Shown: positions 44,171 through 53,689, counted from the stretch's first letter. The stretch: DNA of 64,000 bases from Tannockella sp964372125 (GCA_964372125.1 CAYJPL010000002.1:49676-113675), one strand, 5' to 3'. Numbers and translations are program-made. Notes: generated by a model not told the origin, from the letters alone.

Positions 44171-45532
44171 ATGAATAGAAAAGAAACGTTATTGAGATTA
44201 TTAAATAAAGAACAAGTAAACTCTATACCGTGGGTGCCGTTTGTGGGGGTGCACGGTGGATTATTAATTGATGAAGATGCTACAACCGTTTTGCAAAATG
44301 AAGAAGCATTATATCAATCAATTATTAAAGCAAACCAGTTATATTGCCCTTTTGGTCAGCCGATTATATTTGATTTACAAGTTGAAGCGGAAATTTTAGG
44401 TTGCGATTTGCGTTGGGCAAAAGATTCTCCACCTTCAGTCGTGAGTCACCCTTTAAGTGGAACTGAAGAAATTGTAGTTCCATGCGCCTGTACACTACCT
44501 AAAAAAACAGACGGACGTTTACCAATGATTTTACGTGTCATGGAAAGAGTGAAAAAAGACATTGGTGATACAACTGCATTATACGGATTGATTTGTGGAC
44601 CATTTACTTTAGCAGCGCATCTTCGCGGAAATGATATCTTTATGGATATGTATGATGACGAAGACCAAGTAATCAAACTTTTAGATTATTGTATGGAAGT
44701 ATCAAAAGTAATGTCTACATACTATATTGAGGCAGGTATGGATGTAATTGCGGTGGTTGACCCATTAATTTCTCAAATATCAACAAACCATTTTGAAGAT
44801 TTCATGCAAAAGCCATTTACTGGATTATTTAAGTATATCCGTGAATTAGGAGTAAAGTCATCATTTTTTGTATGTGGTGATGCAACACGTAATATTGCTG
44901 GAATGTGTAATACAAATCCAGATTCAATATCTGTTGATGAAAATGTAGATCTAGTCAAGGCAAAACAAATTACTGATCAATATGACATTGTAATAGCAGG
45001 AAATATTCCGCTCACAACAACAATGCTACATGGAACACAGCTGGATAATATGAAATATGTAATTGAATTACTTGATACTATGGATAATCAAGATTTGTTT
45101 ATTTTATCACCCGGATGTGATATGCCTTATGCAACGCCAATAAATAATGTAATTGGAGCATGCCAGGCTATTATTGAGATGGATAAAGTTAGGGTTATGC
45201 TAGAAGATTATATATATGAGATAGATGATGTTGAGATAGTACTACCTAAATATGAGACATTAAATAAACCACTCATTGAGGTATTTACATTAGATTCAGC
45301 GACATGTGCGGCTTGCACGTATATGATGGCTACAGCTATAAGTGCAAAAGAAAGATTTGGGGAGAAGATAGATATTATTGAATACAAGTACACGTCAAAA
45401 GAAAATATTGCAAGGGTCAAGAAAATGGGAGTTACAAATCTGCCATCTATCTATATAAATGGAGAACTTGCATTCAAATCAATCGTACCATCAAGTGAGA
45501 AATTAGATAATAAAATAAAAGAATATTTATAA
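44171..45532 (+). CDS. UroD-fold methyltransferase fused to a thioredoxin-like domain
   Basis: 453 residues. About residues 1-365 form a uroporphyrinogen-decarboxylase-type TIM barrel of the MtaA/CmuA methyltransferase group (for example YGLICGPFTLAAHLRG, and LSPGCDMPYATP near its end). About residues 375-453 form a thioredoxin-like domain with a CAAC active-site motif and NLPSIYINGELAF. Such barrels move methyl groups to or from a corrinoid protein using zinc. The fused CxxC domain is unusual and could keep cysteines or the corrinoid site reduced. ATG 44171 follows GGAGGAAG. First gene of the operon. Confidence 0.8.
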   Translation: MNRKETLLRLLNKEQVNSIPWVPFVGVHGGLLIDEDATTVLQNEEALYQSIIKANQLYCPFGQPIIFDLQVEAEILGCDLRWAKDSPPSVVSHPLSGTEEIVVPCACTLPKKTDGRLPMILRVMERVKKDIGDTTALYGLICGPFTLAAHLRGNDIFMDMYDDEDQVIKLLDYCMEVSKVMSTYYIEAGMDVIAVVDPLISQISTNHFEDFMQKPFTGLFKYIRELGVKSSFFVCGDATRNIAGMCNTNPDSISVDENVDLVKAKQITDQYDIVIAGNIPLTTTMLHGTQLDNMKYVIELLDTMDNQDLFILSPGCDMPYATPINNVIGACQAIIEMDKVRVMLEDYIYEIDDVEIVLPKYETLNKPLIEVFTLDSATCAACTYMMATAISAKERFGEKIDIIEYKYTSKENIARVKKMGVTNLPSIYINGELAFKSIVPSSEKLDNKIKEYL

Positions 45533-45542
45533 GGAGGAAAAT

Positions 45543-46172
45543 ATGAATAAATTAGAAGAAATAAGTGATTTGTTGCAACGAGGACGTGCAAAACAAATCA
45601 ATGGTGTGATACAAGAGGCGTTAGATGAAGGGATAGAAGCTAGTGTAATATTAAAAAATGCATTACTTGCTGGAATGTCCATTATTGGTGAAAAATTCCG
45701 CAATGATGAAGTCTTTGTTCCAGAAGTACTAGTAGCAGCAAGAGCGATGAACCGTGGTGTAGAATATTTAAAAGAATATCTATCGGCAGATGATAACCAG
45801 AGTGTGGGGAAAGTTGTAATTGGAACAGTAAAAGGAGATTTACATGATATTGGAAAAAATTTAGTTAAAATTATGTTAGAAGGGAAAGGGATAGAAGTTA
45901 TCGATTTGGGAACAGATGTTGCACCAGAAACATTTGTTGAAAAAGCGATTGAAAACAATGTTGACATTATTTGCTGCAGTGCCTTGCTTACGACAACAAT
46001 GCCAGAAATGAAAAAAGTAGTCGAATTAGTAAAAGAAAAGAAATTGAATGTAAAAGTAATGATTGGTGGTGCACCAGTAAATCAAGAGTTCTGTGATGAG
46101 ATTCAAGCAGATTATTATACAGATGATGCTGCTAGTGCAGCAAATGTCGCTAGTGAAATTTTAGGGGGATAG
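45543..46172 (+). CDS. Corrinoid (B12-binding) protein of a methyltransferase system
   Basis: 209 residues. The N-terminal helical cap (about 1-85) has the LAGMSIIGEKFRNDEVFVPEV motif, and the C-terminal Rossmann domain has GDLHDIGKN, where His101 would be the lower axial ligand of cobalt (DxHxxG). It carries the methyl group between the two barrels as methyl-Co(III). It resembles MtaC/MtbC/MttC proteins. It follows the first methyltransferase by 10 nt and precedes the second by 3 nt. Confidence 0.92.
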   Translation: MNKLEEISDLLQRGRAKQINGVIQEALDEGIEASVILKNALLAGMSIIGEKFRNDEVFVPEVLVAARAMNRGVEYLKEYLSADDNQSVGKVVIGTVKGDLHDIGKNLVKIMLEGKGIEVIDLGTDVAPETFVEKAIENNVDIICCSALLTTTMPEMKKVVELVKEKKLNVKVMIGGAPVNQEFCDEIQADYYTDDAASAANVASEILGG

Positions 46173-46175
46173 AAG

Positions 46176-47273
46176 ATGCTAACAGACGAAAAAAAACAAC
46201 AATTAATCAATGATAGTGAGGAATGGTGGAATCACAAACTGGAAAGACCGCTTATTCAAGTCACCCTAAGCAAAGATGTATATGGAGAAACTGCGAACGG
46301 GGTTTCCCGTGGTAAAATGTTGGAAATGTTATACAATCCAACTGTTACGTCTGAAGCGGTGGCAAAAGCGTATCGTATTGATTATGAAAATAAAGAGTAT
46401 TATGGAGATGCATTTCCTACGTTTTATATGCGATCAACTGGAATACTTGGAGCAATGCTTGGTCAAGGATTTAATATTGATACTGAGCGAGGTACTGTAT
46501 GGTTTGAAGAACTAAAAGGTCAGGAATTAGAGGATATTAAACCAGTATTAGATACAAATAATTGGTTATACGTTCGTGGAATGGAGCTTATAGAAGCTTT
46601 TGAAAAAGAATTTAAAGATGAAATTGGTATTGGAATTCCAAATTTGGGTGGAATGATGGATATTGTAGAATCTATGCGTGGGGCAAATAACTCTTTAATG
46701 GATCTATATGATGACCCAGAAGAGGTGATGCGTTTAAATGATGATATATACGCTGCATATAAAATGTCTTACGATGAATATATAAAAAAGATAAATAATA
46801 ATAATATTTTAGGATACAGTGGCTGGATAACGTTACTTTCACAAAAACCATACTTTATTTCACAATGTGATTTTTGTTGTATGATTGGTCCAGCTCAGTT
46901 CGATGAATTTGTTTATGAGACTTTGAAAAAAGAAGCAAGTTTAATCGAAAGATCATTTTATCATTTAGATGGCCCAGGAGCAGTAAAACATTTAGATCGA
47001 ATTCTTGAAGCTGGTTTTGATGGTATACAGTGGATAAATGGTGCAGGATCAAAACCATTAGATGATCCAATGTGGGATGATATCTATAAAAAGGTTCATG
47101 CAGCAGGAAAGTTGCTACAAGTATACATATATAGTCATGATGAATTAAGATTTATTGACCATATTGTTAAACTAGTTGGTACAACAAAAGGACTAGCATT
47201 TATATGTGTTGGTAAAATAGAGGAAAAAGCAGCATACTTAGAATACTTGGAAAAATACAATATACCACTATGA
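46176..47273 (+). CDS. Second UroD-fold methyltransferase, substrate unknown
   Basis: 365 residues with a UroD/MtaA-type TIM barrel, but diverged from the first barrel. The N-terminus (SEEWWNHKLERPLIQVTL) and the C-terminal half (HLDGPGAVKHLDRILEAGFDGIQWINGAG) are typical of a subgroup found beside corrinoid proteins. FCCMIG and HLDG could provide zinc or substrate ligands. It is a candidate for the step that demethylates the growth substrate (MT1) or hands the methyl on (MT2); the sequence does not decide. Its stop overlaps the next start (ATGA). Confidence 0.8.
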   Translation: MLTDEKKQQLINDSEEWWNHKLERPLIQVTLSKDVYGETANGVSRGKMLEMLYNPTVTSEAVAKAYRIDYENKEYYGDAFPTFYMRSTGILGAMLGQGFNIDTERGTVWFEELKGQELEDIKPVLDTNNWLYVRGMELIEAFEKEFKDEIGIGIPNLGGMMDIVESMRGANNSLMDLYDDPEEVMRLNDDIYAAYKMSYDEYIKKINNNNILGYSGWITLLSQKPYFISQCDFCCMIGPAQFDEFVYETLKKEASLIERSFYHLDGPGAVKHLDRILEAGFDGIQWINGAGSKPLDDPMWDDIYKKVHAAGKLLQVYIYSHDELRFIDHIVKLVGTTKGLAFICVGKIEEKAAYLEYLEKYNIPL

Positions 47274-48148
47274 TAGAAATCTACGTAGTTACTGGTTTTT
47301 TAGGAGCAGGAAAGACTACCATTATTAAAACGTTTTTAAAACAGATTAAAGATCGAAAAGTGAATCTTATTGTTAACGAATTTGGTAAAGAAAGTGTTGA
47401 TGATATTTTACTAGAAAGACAAGCTGAATATTTAGAAAGTATTCATAATGGCTCAATATTTTGTGCATGTAAATTAGAAGACATGCGTCATGCTATGGTT
47501 ACATGTATAAAAAGAAACCCGGATGTGGTTATAATTGAGACGTCTGGATTAACAAATCCTGAGAGTGTGTATAATATCATAAATCAAAAAAGCTATCCTC
47601 AAATAAGTAAATGTTATGTGATTACTGTAGTTGATAATATTAACTTCAACAAGGTATTTAAAAATGTCGTGGCTGTTGAAAAACAGCTAGAAGTTGCAGA
47701 TATGATTATTATAAATAAATGGGATAACCAATATTCCATTATAGAAAGAGTTAAAGAGATAAACTCAAATGCAAAAATAAGCTATACACCAGATGGAGTT
47801 GTAGGGGTAAGTTTACCGACTACGAAAATTATAAATAATACACGGAGAATAGCAGGTATAAAAGATCTTACAAACACCAAATATCTCTTACAAGTAGGTG
47901 AGCATAATACCATGAGTGATATACTTGCTTTTGTCGAATTATTGACAAAGATATGTAACAGAATAAAAGGAATTGTTACAATTGATAGAAAGAATTATTT
48001 AATAGAGTCTGTGATGGATAGGTATACTATCAAAGAAATTCATGCAAAACAAACGGGTTTAGTTGTGTTAGGAAATACACCACAACTAACTAAAAAGAAA
48101 ATACAACAAATTATATTGAATCAACAAATTCATGTGATCATTGTATAG
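47270..48148 (+). CDS. CobW/COG0523-type GTPase
   Basis: 292 residues. Walker A GFLGAGKTT (about residues 8-16), ETSGLTNPES, and the guanine-specificity motif NKWD. The metal motif usually written CxCC reads CACK here (after GSIF). COG0523 proteins deliver metals (Co, Zn, Ni) to enzymes; in this operon it could load zinc into the methyltransferases or help with the corrinoid. That is inferred from context. ATGA overlap with the upstream gene. Confidence 0.85.
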   Translation: MIEIYVVTGFLGAGKTTIIKTFLKQIKDRKVNLIVNEFGKESVDDILLERQAEYLESIHNGSIFCACKLEDMRHAMVTCIKRNPDVVIIETSGLTNPESVYNIINQKSYPQISKCYVITVVDNINFNKVFKNVVAVEKQLEVADMIIINKWDNQYSIIERVKEINSNAKISYTPDGVVGVSLPTTKIINNTRRIAGIKDLTNTKYLLQVGEHNTMSDILAFVELLTKICNRIKGIVTIDRKNYLIESVMDRYTIKEIHAKQTGLVVLGNTPQLTKKKIQQIILNQQIHVIIV

Positions 48149-48158
48149 GAAGGAATAT

Positions 48159-49577
48159 ATGAAAACATACTTAGACATTATTCAAGAGCAAAGTGGTTTT
48201 TTACAAGCAAGCTGTAATGGTAATAAAACGTGTGGACAATGTAAAATTAAATTAGAAAAAAAAACATTACTAAATGAACGAGAAAAATTATTTTTGAATG
48301 ATGAAGAAATCAAAAATAATATACGTTTAGCATGTTTTCATGTATATAACAGTAATAATAATTATCAATTACTAAATACAAAGTTAGATATACTTGATGT
48401 GATAAAAGAAGTACCTACTTACAATTGTAAAGAACATACAAATATATTAGTCATTGACATTGGAACAACCACAGTAGTGATGAAGTGGATAGCGATACAT
48501 ACGGGAAAAATTATCCAAACGAAATCATTTAAAAATCCTCAAATCACATATGGAAGTGATGTAATATCTAGAATTCGATACAGTATGAGCACCCCTTTAA
48601 TCTTACACAATATTATAATTGAAAGTATACTAAATAATATTAAAAATGATATTTACTTTTCAAAAATGATCGTATGTGGGAATACAGTGATGACTAACTT
48701 GTTTTTGAATCAAGATATCTCCTCATTAGGTGTCGTACCGTTTAGGATACCAATTAAAGATATGCAAACAATTATATCGTCAAAGCTATTTAAAATAACA
48801 GATCATAAATTCACGATTGTTACCTTTCCTCATATAAGTAGTTATGTAGGTGGTGATATTGTGGCGGGGATTTACGCAACATCTATTGATAAAGAATGCA
48901 ATAATCAAATGTTAATTGATTTAGGCACAAATGGTGAAATAGTAGTAGGTAATAATAAAAGAATCTATACTACTTCTACTGCTGCGGGACCAGCCTTTGA
49001 GGGGGTTGGAATAAAATATGGTTGTCCAAGCATACAAGGTGCAATAAATGAAGTGCAGTATGTAAATGGAAAGGTTCTTTATACGACGATTGGCGGGATT
49101 CCACCAATTGGGATTTGCGGTAGTGGTTTAATTAGTATTATCGCTATGGCTAAAAATAATGGAATCATTGATGAACTTGGTCGATTTATTGATAATAAAA
49201 AAGAGCTGTATATAACAAATACAATTTATATAAATCAAAATGATATTCAAACATTTATTATCGCTAAAGCTGCAATTCAAGCAGGTATTGCAGTGCTTTT
49301 GGAAAAGGTGGGTAACGTTGAGACAATATATATATCTGGAGGGCTGGGTGCAAATATAAAAATTCAAGACTTAATTGATTTAAAAATCATTCCCGATAGG
49401 TATGTACATAATATTGAATGTATTGGTAATAGTGCACTTCAAGGTGGCTACTTATACGCATTGGAGCAAGATAAGGATAGGGTTGAAAATATAGTAAGTA
49501 TATCTGAGAACATTAACTTAGCTAACATAGATGATTTTGATGATTATTTAATCGAGGGGTTATATATAGATGATTAA
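48159..49577 (+). CDS. RACo-type reductive activator of corrinoid proteins (DUF4445)
   Basis: 472 residues. The N-terminus has a [2Fe-2S] pattern (Cys19, Cys25, Cys28, Cys59; SCNGNKTCGQC), and the rest is an ASKHA-fold ATPase (LVIDIGTTTVVM, MLIDLGTNGEIVVG, ISGGLGANIKI). Such proteins use ATP to reduce inactive Co(II) corrinoid protein back to Co(I). Its presence strongly supports a working methyltransferase module. ATG 48159 follows AGGAAGG; it overlaps the next gene by 8 nt. Confidence 0.9.
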   Translation: MKTYLDIIQEQSGFLQASCNGNKTCGQCKIKLEKKTLLNEREKLFLNDEEIKNNIRLACFHVYNSNNNYQLLNTKLDILDVIKEVPTYNCKEHTNILVIDIGTTTVVMKWIAIHTGKIIQTKSFKNPQITYGSDVISRIRYSMSTPLILHNIIIESILNNIKNDIYFSKMIVCGNTVMTNLFLNQDISSLGVVPFRIPIKDMQTIISSKLFKITDHKFTIVTFPHISSYVGGDIVAGIYATSIDKECNNQMLIDLGTNGEIVVGNNKRIYTTSTAAGPAFEGVGIKYGCPSIQGAINEVQYVNGKVLYTTIGGIPPIGICGSGLISIIAMAKNNGIIDELGRFIDNKKELYITNTIYINQNDIQTFIIAKAAIQAGIAVLLEKVGNVETIYISGGLGANIKIQDLIDLKIIPDRYVHNIECIGNSALQGGYLYALEQDKDRVENIVSISENINLANIDDFDDYLIEGLYIDD

Positions 49578-50202
49578 GATTATTTCTTGTGCAATATTTA
49601 AACCGTATATAGAACAACTAGCTTTAGACAAGAAGTTTTATCAAATAGTCTATTTAGATATCCAACAACATAACCAACAAAAACAATTATCAAAATCAAT
49701 ACAATATGAAATAGAAATCACAAAAAATGTATCTAATATTATTATTTTGTATGGACTTTGTGGGGGTGCACTGCTATCGATTTATACAAAAAAAACACCT
49801 CTAACAATAGTTCGAGTTCATGATTGCTTAGCAATCTTACTTGGAAGTAAAAAAAGGTATAGGGAAATAACACATTCAAATCCATCATTGCAATGGAGTT
49901 GCTATAGCCTTCAAAAGAGTAATTACTTAAATGATTGTATATCACAATGGAGTGAACAATACGATGAGGAGACAGTACAGTATTTAAGGGAAACACTATG
50001 CATGAACAAGCCATTATATGTTAGTCATAGCTTAGATGCAGAAAAAAGATATGTTGATGAGGCAAGCGAAGTGATTGAGGGTGATTTATCATTTTTAGAA
50101 TCAATAGTAAAAATGAATGCACTGGATGTAATAACATTGCTTCCAAATAAAAAACTAAAACAAACATTAGATGATGATGTTCTGACAGTGGAAAACATAT
50201 AG
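49570..50202 (+). CDS. DUF1638 protein of the corrinoid operon
   Basis: 210 residues with the DUF1638 signature YGLCGGALLSI followed by VRVHDCLAILLGS. I recall this family mostly from loci with corrinoid methyltransferases; its job there is not established. Conserved Cys and His residues (YGLCG, RVHDC) could bind a metal. It is the last gene of the operon, ending in a terminator. Confidence 0.8.
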   Translation: MIKIISCAIFKPYIEQLALDKKFYQIVYLDIQQHNQQKQLSKSIQYEIEITKNVSNIIILYGLCGGALLSIYTKKTPLTIVRVHDCLAILLGSKKRYREITHSNPSLQWSCYSLQKSNYLNDCISQWSEQYDEETVQYLRETLCMNKPLYVSHSLDAEKRYVDEASEVIEGDLSFLESIVKMNALDVITLLPNKKLKQTLDDDVLTVENI

Positions 50203-50220
50203 GTATGCAACCTATTTTTT
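50199..50220 (+). terminator. Terminator of the corrinoid operon
   Basis: A 6-bp stem ATAGGT / ACCTAT (50199-50204, 50210-50215) with a T-run. The T-run touches the first CIRCE element of clpB. Confidence 0.7.
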
Positions 50221-50291
50221 AGCACTCAACACTTGACACTGCTAAACTATGTGTTATAATAGTTTTAGCAATCATGTATGAAGAGTGCTAA
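50219..50291 (+). promoter_or_regulatory. clpB promoter flanked by two CIRCE elements
   Basis: CIRCE 1: TTAGCACTC-N9-CACTGCTAA (50219-50245). CIRCE 2: TTAGCAATC-N9-GAGTGCTAA (50265-50291). Between and overlapping them are -35 TTGACA (50233-50238), a 16-bp spacer and -10 TATAAT (50255-50260). Each has the exact 9-nt spacing of HrcA operators, with one to two mismatches. HrcA bound to both would close the promoter. Confidence 0.85.
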
Positions 50292-50304
50292 AAGGAGGTA
50301 GTTT

Positions 50305-52860
50305 ATGGATAAATTCACAAATAGACTTGAAGATGCATTAATGACAAGTCAGCAATTCGTATTAGAAGAAAATCAACAAGTGCTTGATGTTGAGCATTTT
50401 ATGTATACTTTACTTCAGGACACACAGTCATTATTTTATAGAGTGTTTGAAAGCGGAAACAAACCAATTGAGAATATAAAAACTGAATTATTACAAGCTA
50501 TCAAACAAAGACCAATTATACAAAATAGTAATGAAAATATAAGTATTAGTAAAAATATGGAGTTACTCATTCATAATGCAAAAAGTATAGCACGTAAAAA
50601 TAATCAAGAAGTAATTACAAGTGAAGACATGTTATATGCATTATGTAAGACACAAAATAGAGTGGTAAAGACATTGTTGGAAAAATACAAAATTACAAAA
50701 CAATACATTCGTGACATACTGACACAAATTAAAGCAAATAGCCAGTATCATAATGAGGAAAGCCAAAGTAATAGTGTATTAGAAAAATATGGTCGTGATT
50801 TAATTGAAGAAGTAAAAAATGGGACATTGTCGCCAATTATAGGACGTGATATCGAAATACGACGTATTATACAAATATTACTTAGAAAAACAAAAAATAA
50901 TCCTATTCTAATTGGTGATCCAGGTGTTGGAAAAACAGCAATAGTAGAGGGGCTTGCATGGCGTATTTATAAAAATGATGTGCCACTAGGTCTTCAAAAT
51001 AAACGTGTTTTTGAATTGGATTTAGGCTCATTAGTAGCAGGTGCAAAATACCGTGGCGAATTTGAAGAACGTATAAAAGAGGTTTTAAAAGAAGTCCAGG
51101 AGGCAGATGGGAATATTATCTTATTTATTGATGAAATTCATCAGCTTGTAGGAGCAGGTAAAACAGATGGTGCTATGGATGCATCAAACATGTTAAAACC
51201 AATGCTTGCAAGAGGCCAACTACATTGTATTGGAGCAACAACTGTCGATGAATATCGCCAGTATATTGAAAAAGATGCAGCACTAGAAAGACGTTTTCAA
51301 AAAGTGCTTGTAGATGAGCCTACAAATGAAGATGCAATCGCAATATTACGTGGATTGAAAGATAGTTTTGAAAGCCATCATGGTGTACAAATTATGGATA
51401 ATGCCCTAATTGGAGCAGTAAAATTGTCATCAAGATACATAACTGACCGATTCTTACCAGATACAGCAATCGATTTAATTGATGAAGCTTGTTCATCAAT
51501 ACGTATGGAAATAGATTCGTTACCACAGGAATTAGATTCAATTATACGAGAAAAGAAGCGAAGTGAAATGGAACGCATTTCTATTGAAAATGAAGATGAT
51601 ACTAAAGAAAATAAAGAGCGACTTAAAAACTTAGCAGTGAAAATCGCAACACTTGATGAACAAATACTTGCAAAAACTGATAAATGGAAAAAAGAAAAAG
51701 CTAATATAGATATGGTTAAATCACTTAAAGAAAAAACAATTAAGTTAGAATTAGAAAAAGAATATTTACAGAGTATTGGTGATTTAGAAAAAGCTTCAAA
51801 ATTACAATATGAAACATTGCCAGAACTATATTCAAAAATGGATGAAGTAAAAAATATTAAATCAGTTGATTCTATGATAGAAGAAAAAGTAACCATAGAA
51901 AGTGTCAGTGAAGTAGTAAGTAAATGGACAAAAATACCTGTCAGTAAATTAGTAGAAAGTCAAAGAGAAAAACTCTTACAATTAGAGTCGCGAATAAAAA
52001 AACAAGTTATTGGCCAAGATAATCCAGTTAGAAAAGTTGCAGATGCAATAATTCGTAGTCGTGCAGGAATTCAAGATGAAAATAGACCAATAGGATCATT
52101 TTTATTCCTAGGGCCAACAGGGGTTGGTAAAACTGAACTTGCAAAAGCACTAGCTAAAGAATTATTTGATGATAAACGAAATATAGTGCGTATAGACATG
52201 TCAGAGTACATGGAAAAACATAGCGTTTCTAGATTGATAGGAGCACCACCTGGATATATTGGATATGAACAAGGTGGACAATTAACAGAAGCGATAAAAA
52301 ATCATCCATATAGTATTGTATTACTAGATGAAATTGAAAAAGCACATCAAGATGTGTTTAATATTTTACTACAAGTCTTAGATGATGGGCACATTAGTGA
52401 CTCTAAAGGTAAAGTAATCAATTTTAAAAATACGATAATTATTATGACTTCAAATATTGGTTCTAAGTTTCTTTTAAATAATGACGAAAATAGTACAGAA
52501 GAAGTAAATACATTATTAAAGAATTACTTTAAACCAGAATTCTTGAATCGTATTGATGAAATATTGTATTTTGATGGATTAAGTAATAAGACTATTATAA
52601 AAATTGTTGATAAATTCTTTGAGGAATTAAAACAAAGATTACAACAAAAAGATATTGTTATTGAACTTACTAACAATGCAAAAGAACATATCATCGATAA
52701 CAGTTTTGATTATCAATATGGTGCAAGAGTAATTAAACGATATATGCAAAGTAATATTGAAACCATGCTTGCAAAAAGTATAATTTCAAATGATATAAAA
52801 CCATACAATCACTATATAATTGATATACATAATGATGAATACCAAATCATAGAAAAATAG
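50305..52860 (+). CDS. clpB: ATP-dependent chaperone ClpB
   Basis: 851 residues, full ClpB length. In order: N-domain (1-145), AAA1 with Walker A GDPGVGKT (about residue 205) and ALERRFQ, a long coiled-coil M-domain (about 400-530, KE-rich) that separates ClpB from ClpC/ClpE, then AAA2 with Walker A GPTGVGKT (about 603) and GAPPGYIGYEQGG. It solubilises aggregated proteins with DnaK. The CIRCE elements put it under HrcA heat-shock control. Confidence 0.94.
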   Translation: MDKFTNRLEDALMTSQQFVLEENQQVLDVEHFMYTLLQDTQSLFYRVFESGNKPIENIKTELLQAIKQRPIIQNSNENISISKNMELLIHNAKSIARKNNQEVITSEDMLYALCKTQNRVVKTLLEKYKITKQYIRDILTQIKANSQYHNEESQSNSVLEKYGRDLIEEVKNGTLSPIIGRDIEIRRIIQILLRKTKNNPILIGDPGVGKTAIVEGLAWRIYKNDVPLGLQNKRVFELDLGSLVAGAKYRGEFEERIKEVLKEVQEADGNIILFIDEIHQLVGAGKTDGAMDASNMLKPMLARGQLHCIGATTVDEYRQYIEKDAALERRFQKVLVDEPTNEDAIAILRGLKDSFESHHGVQIMDNALIGAVKLSSRYITDRFLPDTAIDLIDEACSSIRMEIDSLPQELDSIIREKKRSEMERISIENEDDTKENKERLKNLAVKIATLDEQILAKTDKWKKEKANIDMVKSLKEKTIKLELEKEYLQSIGDLEKASKLQYETLPELYSKMDEVKNIKSVDSMIEEKVTIESVSEVVSKWTKIPVSKLVESQREKLLQLESRIKKQVIGQDNPVRKVADAIIRSRAGIQDENRPIGSFLFLGPTGVGKTELAKALAKELFDDKRNIVRIDMSEYMEKHSVSRLIGAPPGYIGYEQGGQLTEAIKNHPYSIVLLDEIEKAHQDVFNILLQVLDDGHISDSKGKVINFKNTIIIMTSNIGSKFLLNNDENSTEEVNTLLKNYFKPEFLNRIDEILYFDGLSNKTIIKIVDKFFEELKQRLQQKDIVIELTNNAKEHIIDNSFDYQYGARVIKRYMQSNIETMLAKSIISNDIKPYNHYIIDIHNDEYQIIEK

Positions 52861-52865
52861 GAATT

Positions 52866-52902
52866 AGTCATAAAATAAGTTATACTTATTTTATGGCTTT
52901 TT
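52866..52902 (+). terminator. Terminator after clpB
   Basis: A 14-bp stem (52866-52879 with 52885-52898, one T-G pair) and a T-run. Confidence 0.85.
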
Positions 52903-52957
52903 TATATTTTATTTGTATAATAGTATAAAGGTGTTAAAATGGTTTAGGAGGAAGTAT

Positions 52958-53689
52958 ATGCAACGATATTTTATTAAAGAACAGTTAGAAAATATAATAA
53001 TATTACAAGAGGATGATATTTTTCATGCAAAAAAAGTAATGCGTGGAAAAAACGGGGATAATCTTATTGCTCTTGCAAATAACGATAAAGTATATAGATG
53101 TGAATTTGTTGATATTGATAATGGTAAAGCAACGATTCTTGAAGAATTAGATCAAAATTGTGAACTTGATGTAAGCGTGACATTAATCTATGCAATGCCA
53201 AAAGGTGATAAGTTTGAAATGGTGCTACAAAAAGCAACAGAATTAGGTGTTTCACGTATCGTACCTTTGCAGACTAGACGTTGTGTTGTAAAACTTGATG
53301 CACAAAAATTCTCTAAGAAAATGCAGCGATATCAAAAGATTGTAAAAGAAGCAAGTGAACAGTCATACCGTAATCATGTACCAATTATTGAAGACATTCA
53401 AACACTGTCTACTGTTGAAGGATTTTTATCAACGTACAATCTTGTTGCTTACGAAGAAAGTGCTAAAACAAATAGAAAAAGTACTTTTCATCAAGTAATG
53501 AGCGATATAGCTCCTAATGAGTCGATAACGATAATTGTCGGTAGTGAAGGCGGTTTTGATGTTGATGAAATTGAAACACTTGAAAAAATGGGTGTTAAAC
53601 GATGTAGTTTGGGTAAGCGAATATTACGAAGTGAGACGGCACCTTTATATATGTTAAGTGTAATTGGTTTTTTTAGGGAGGAAATGTAA
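52958..53689 (+). CDS. rsmE: 16S rRNA m3U1498 methyltransferase RsmE
   Basis: 243 residues, a SPOUT methyltransferase. Motifs: HAKKVMRGKNGD in the N-terminal PUA-like domain, then IIVGSEGGFDVDEIE and LGKRILRSETAPLYMLS, which form the knot and SAM site. It methylates uridine 1498 of 16S rRNA. ATG 52958 follows AGGAGGAAG. Its stop overlaps the next start (TAATG). Confidence 0.93.
   Translation: MQRYFIKEQLENIIILQEDDIFHAKKVMRGKNGDNLIALANNDKVYRCEFVDIDNGKATILEELDQNCELDVSVTLIYAMPKGDKFEMVLQKATELGVSRIVPLQTRRCVVKLDAQKFSKKMQRYQKIVKEASEQSYRNHVPIIEDIQTLSTVEGFLSTYNLVAYEESAKTNRKSTFHQVMSDIAPNESITIIVGSEGGFDVDEIETLEKMGVKRCSLGKRILRSETAPLYMLSVIGFFREEM

Noticed and set aside
50219..50291. One CIRCE element with arms 55 nt apart
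   Set aside because: TTAGCACTC and GAGTGCTAA are the best single arms, but each has a correctly spaced 9-nt partner with few mismatches, so two elements explain the sequence better.
51378..51896. 172-codon open frame on the minus strand inside clpB
   Set aside because: It lies opposite the coiled-coil coding part, is Ser/Phe/Ile-rich as expected from a complementary frame, and has no ribosome site or family resemblance.
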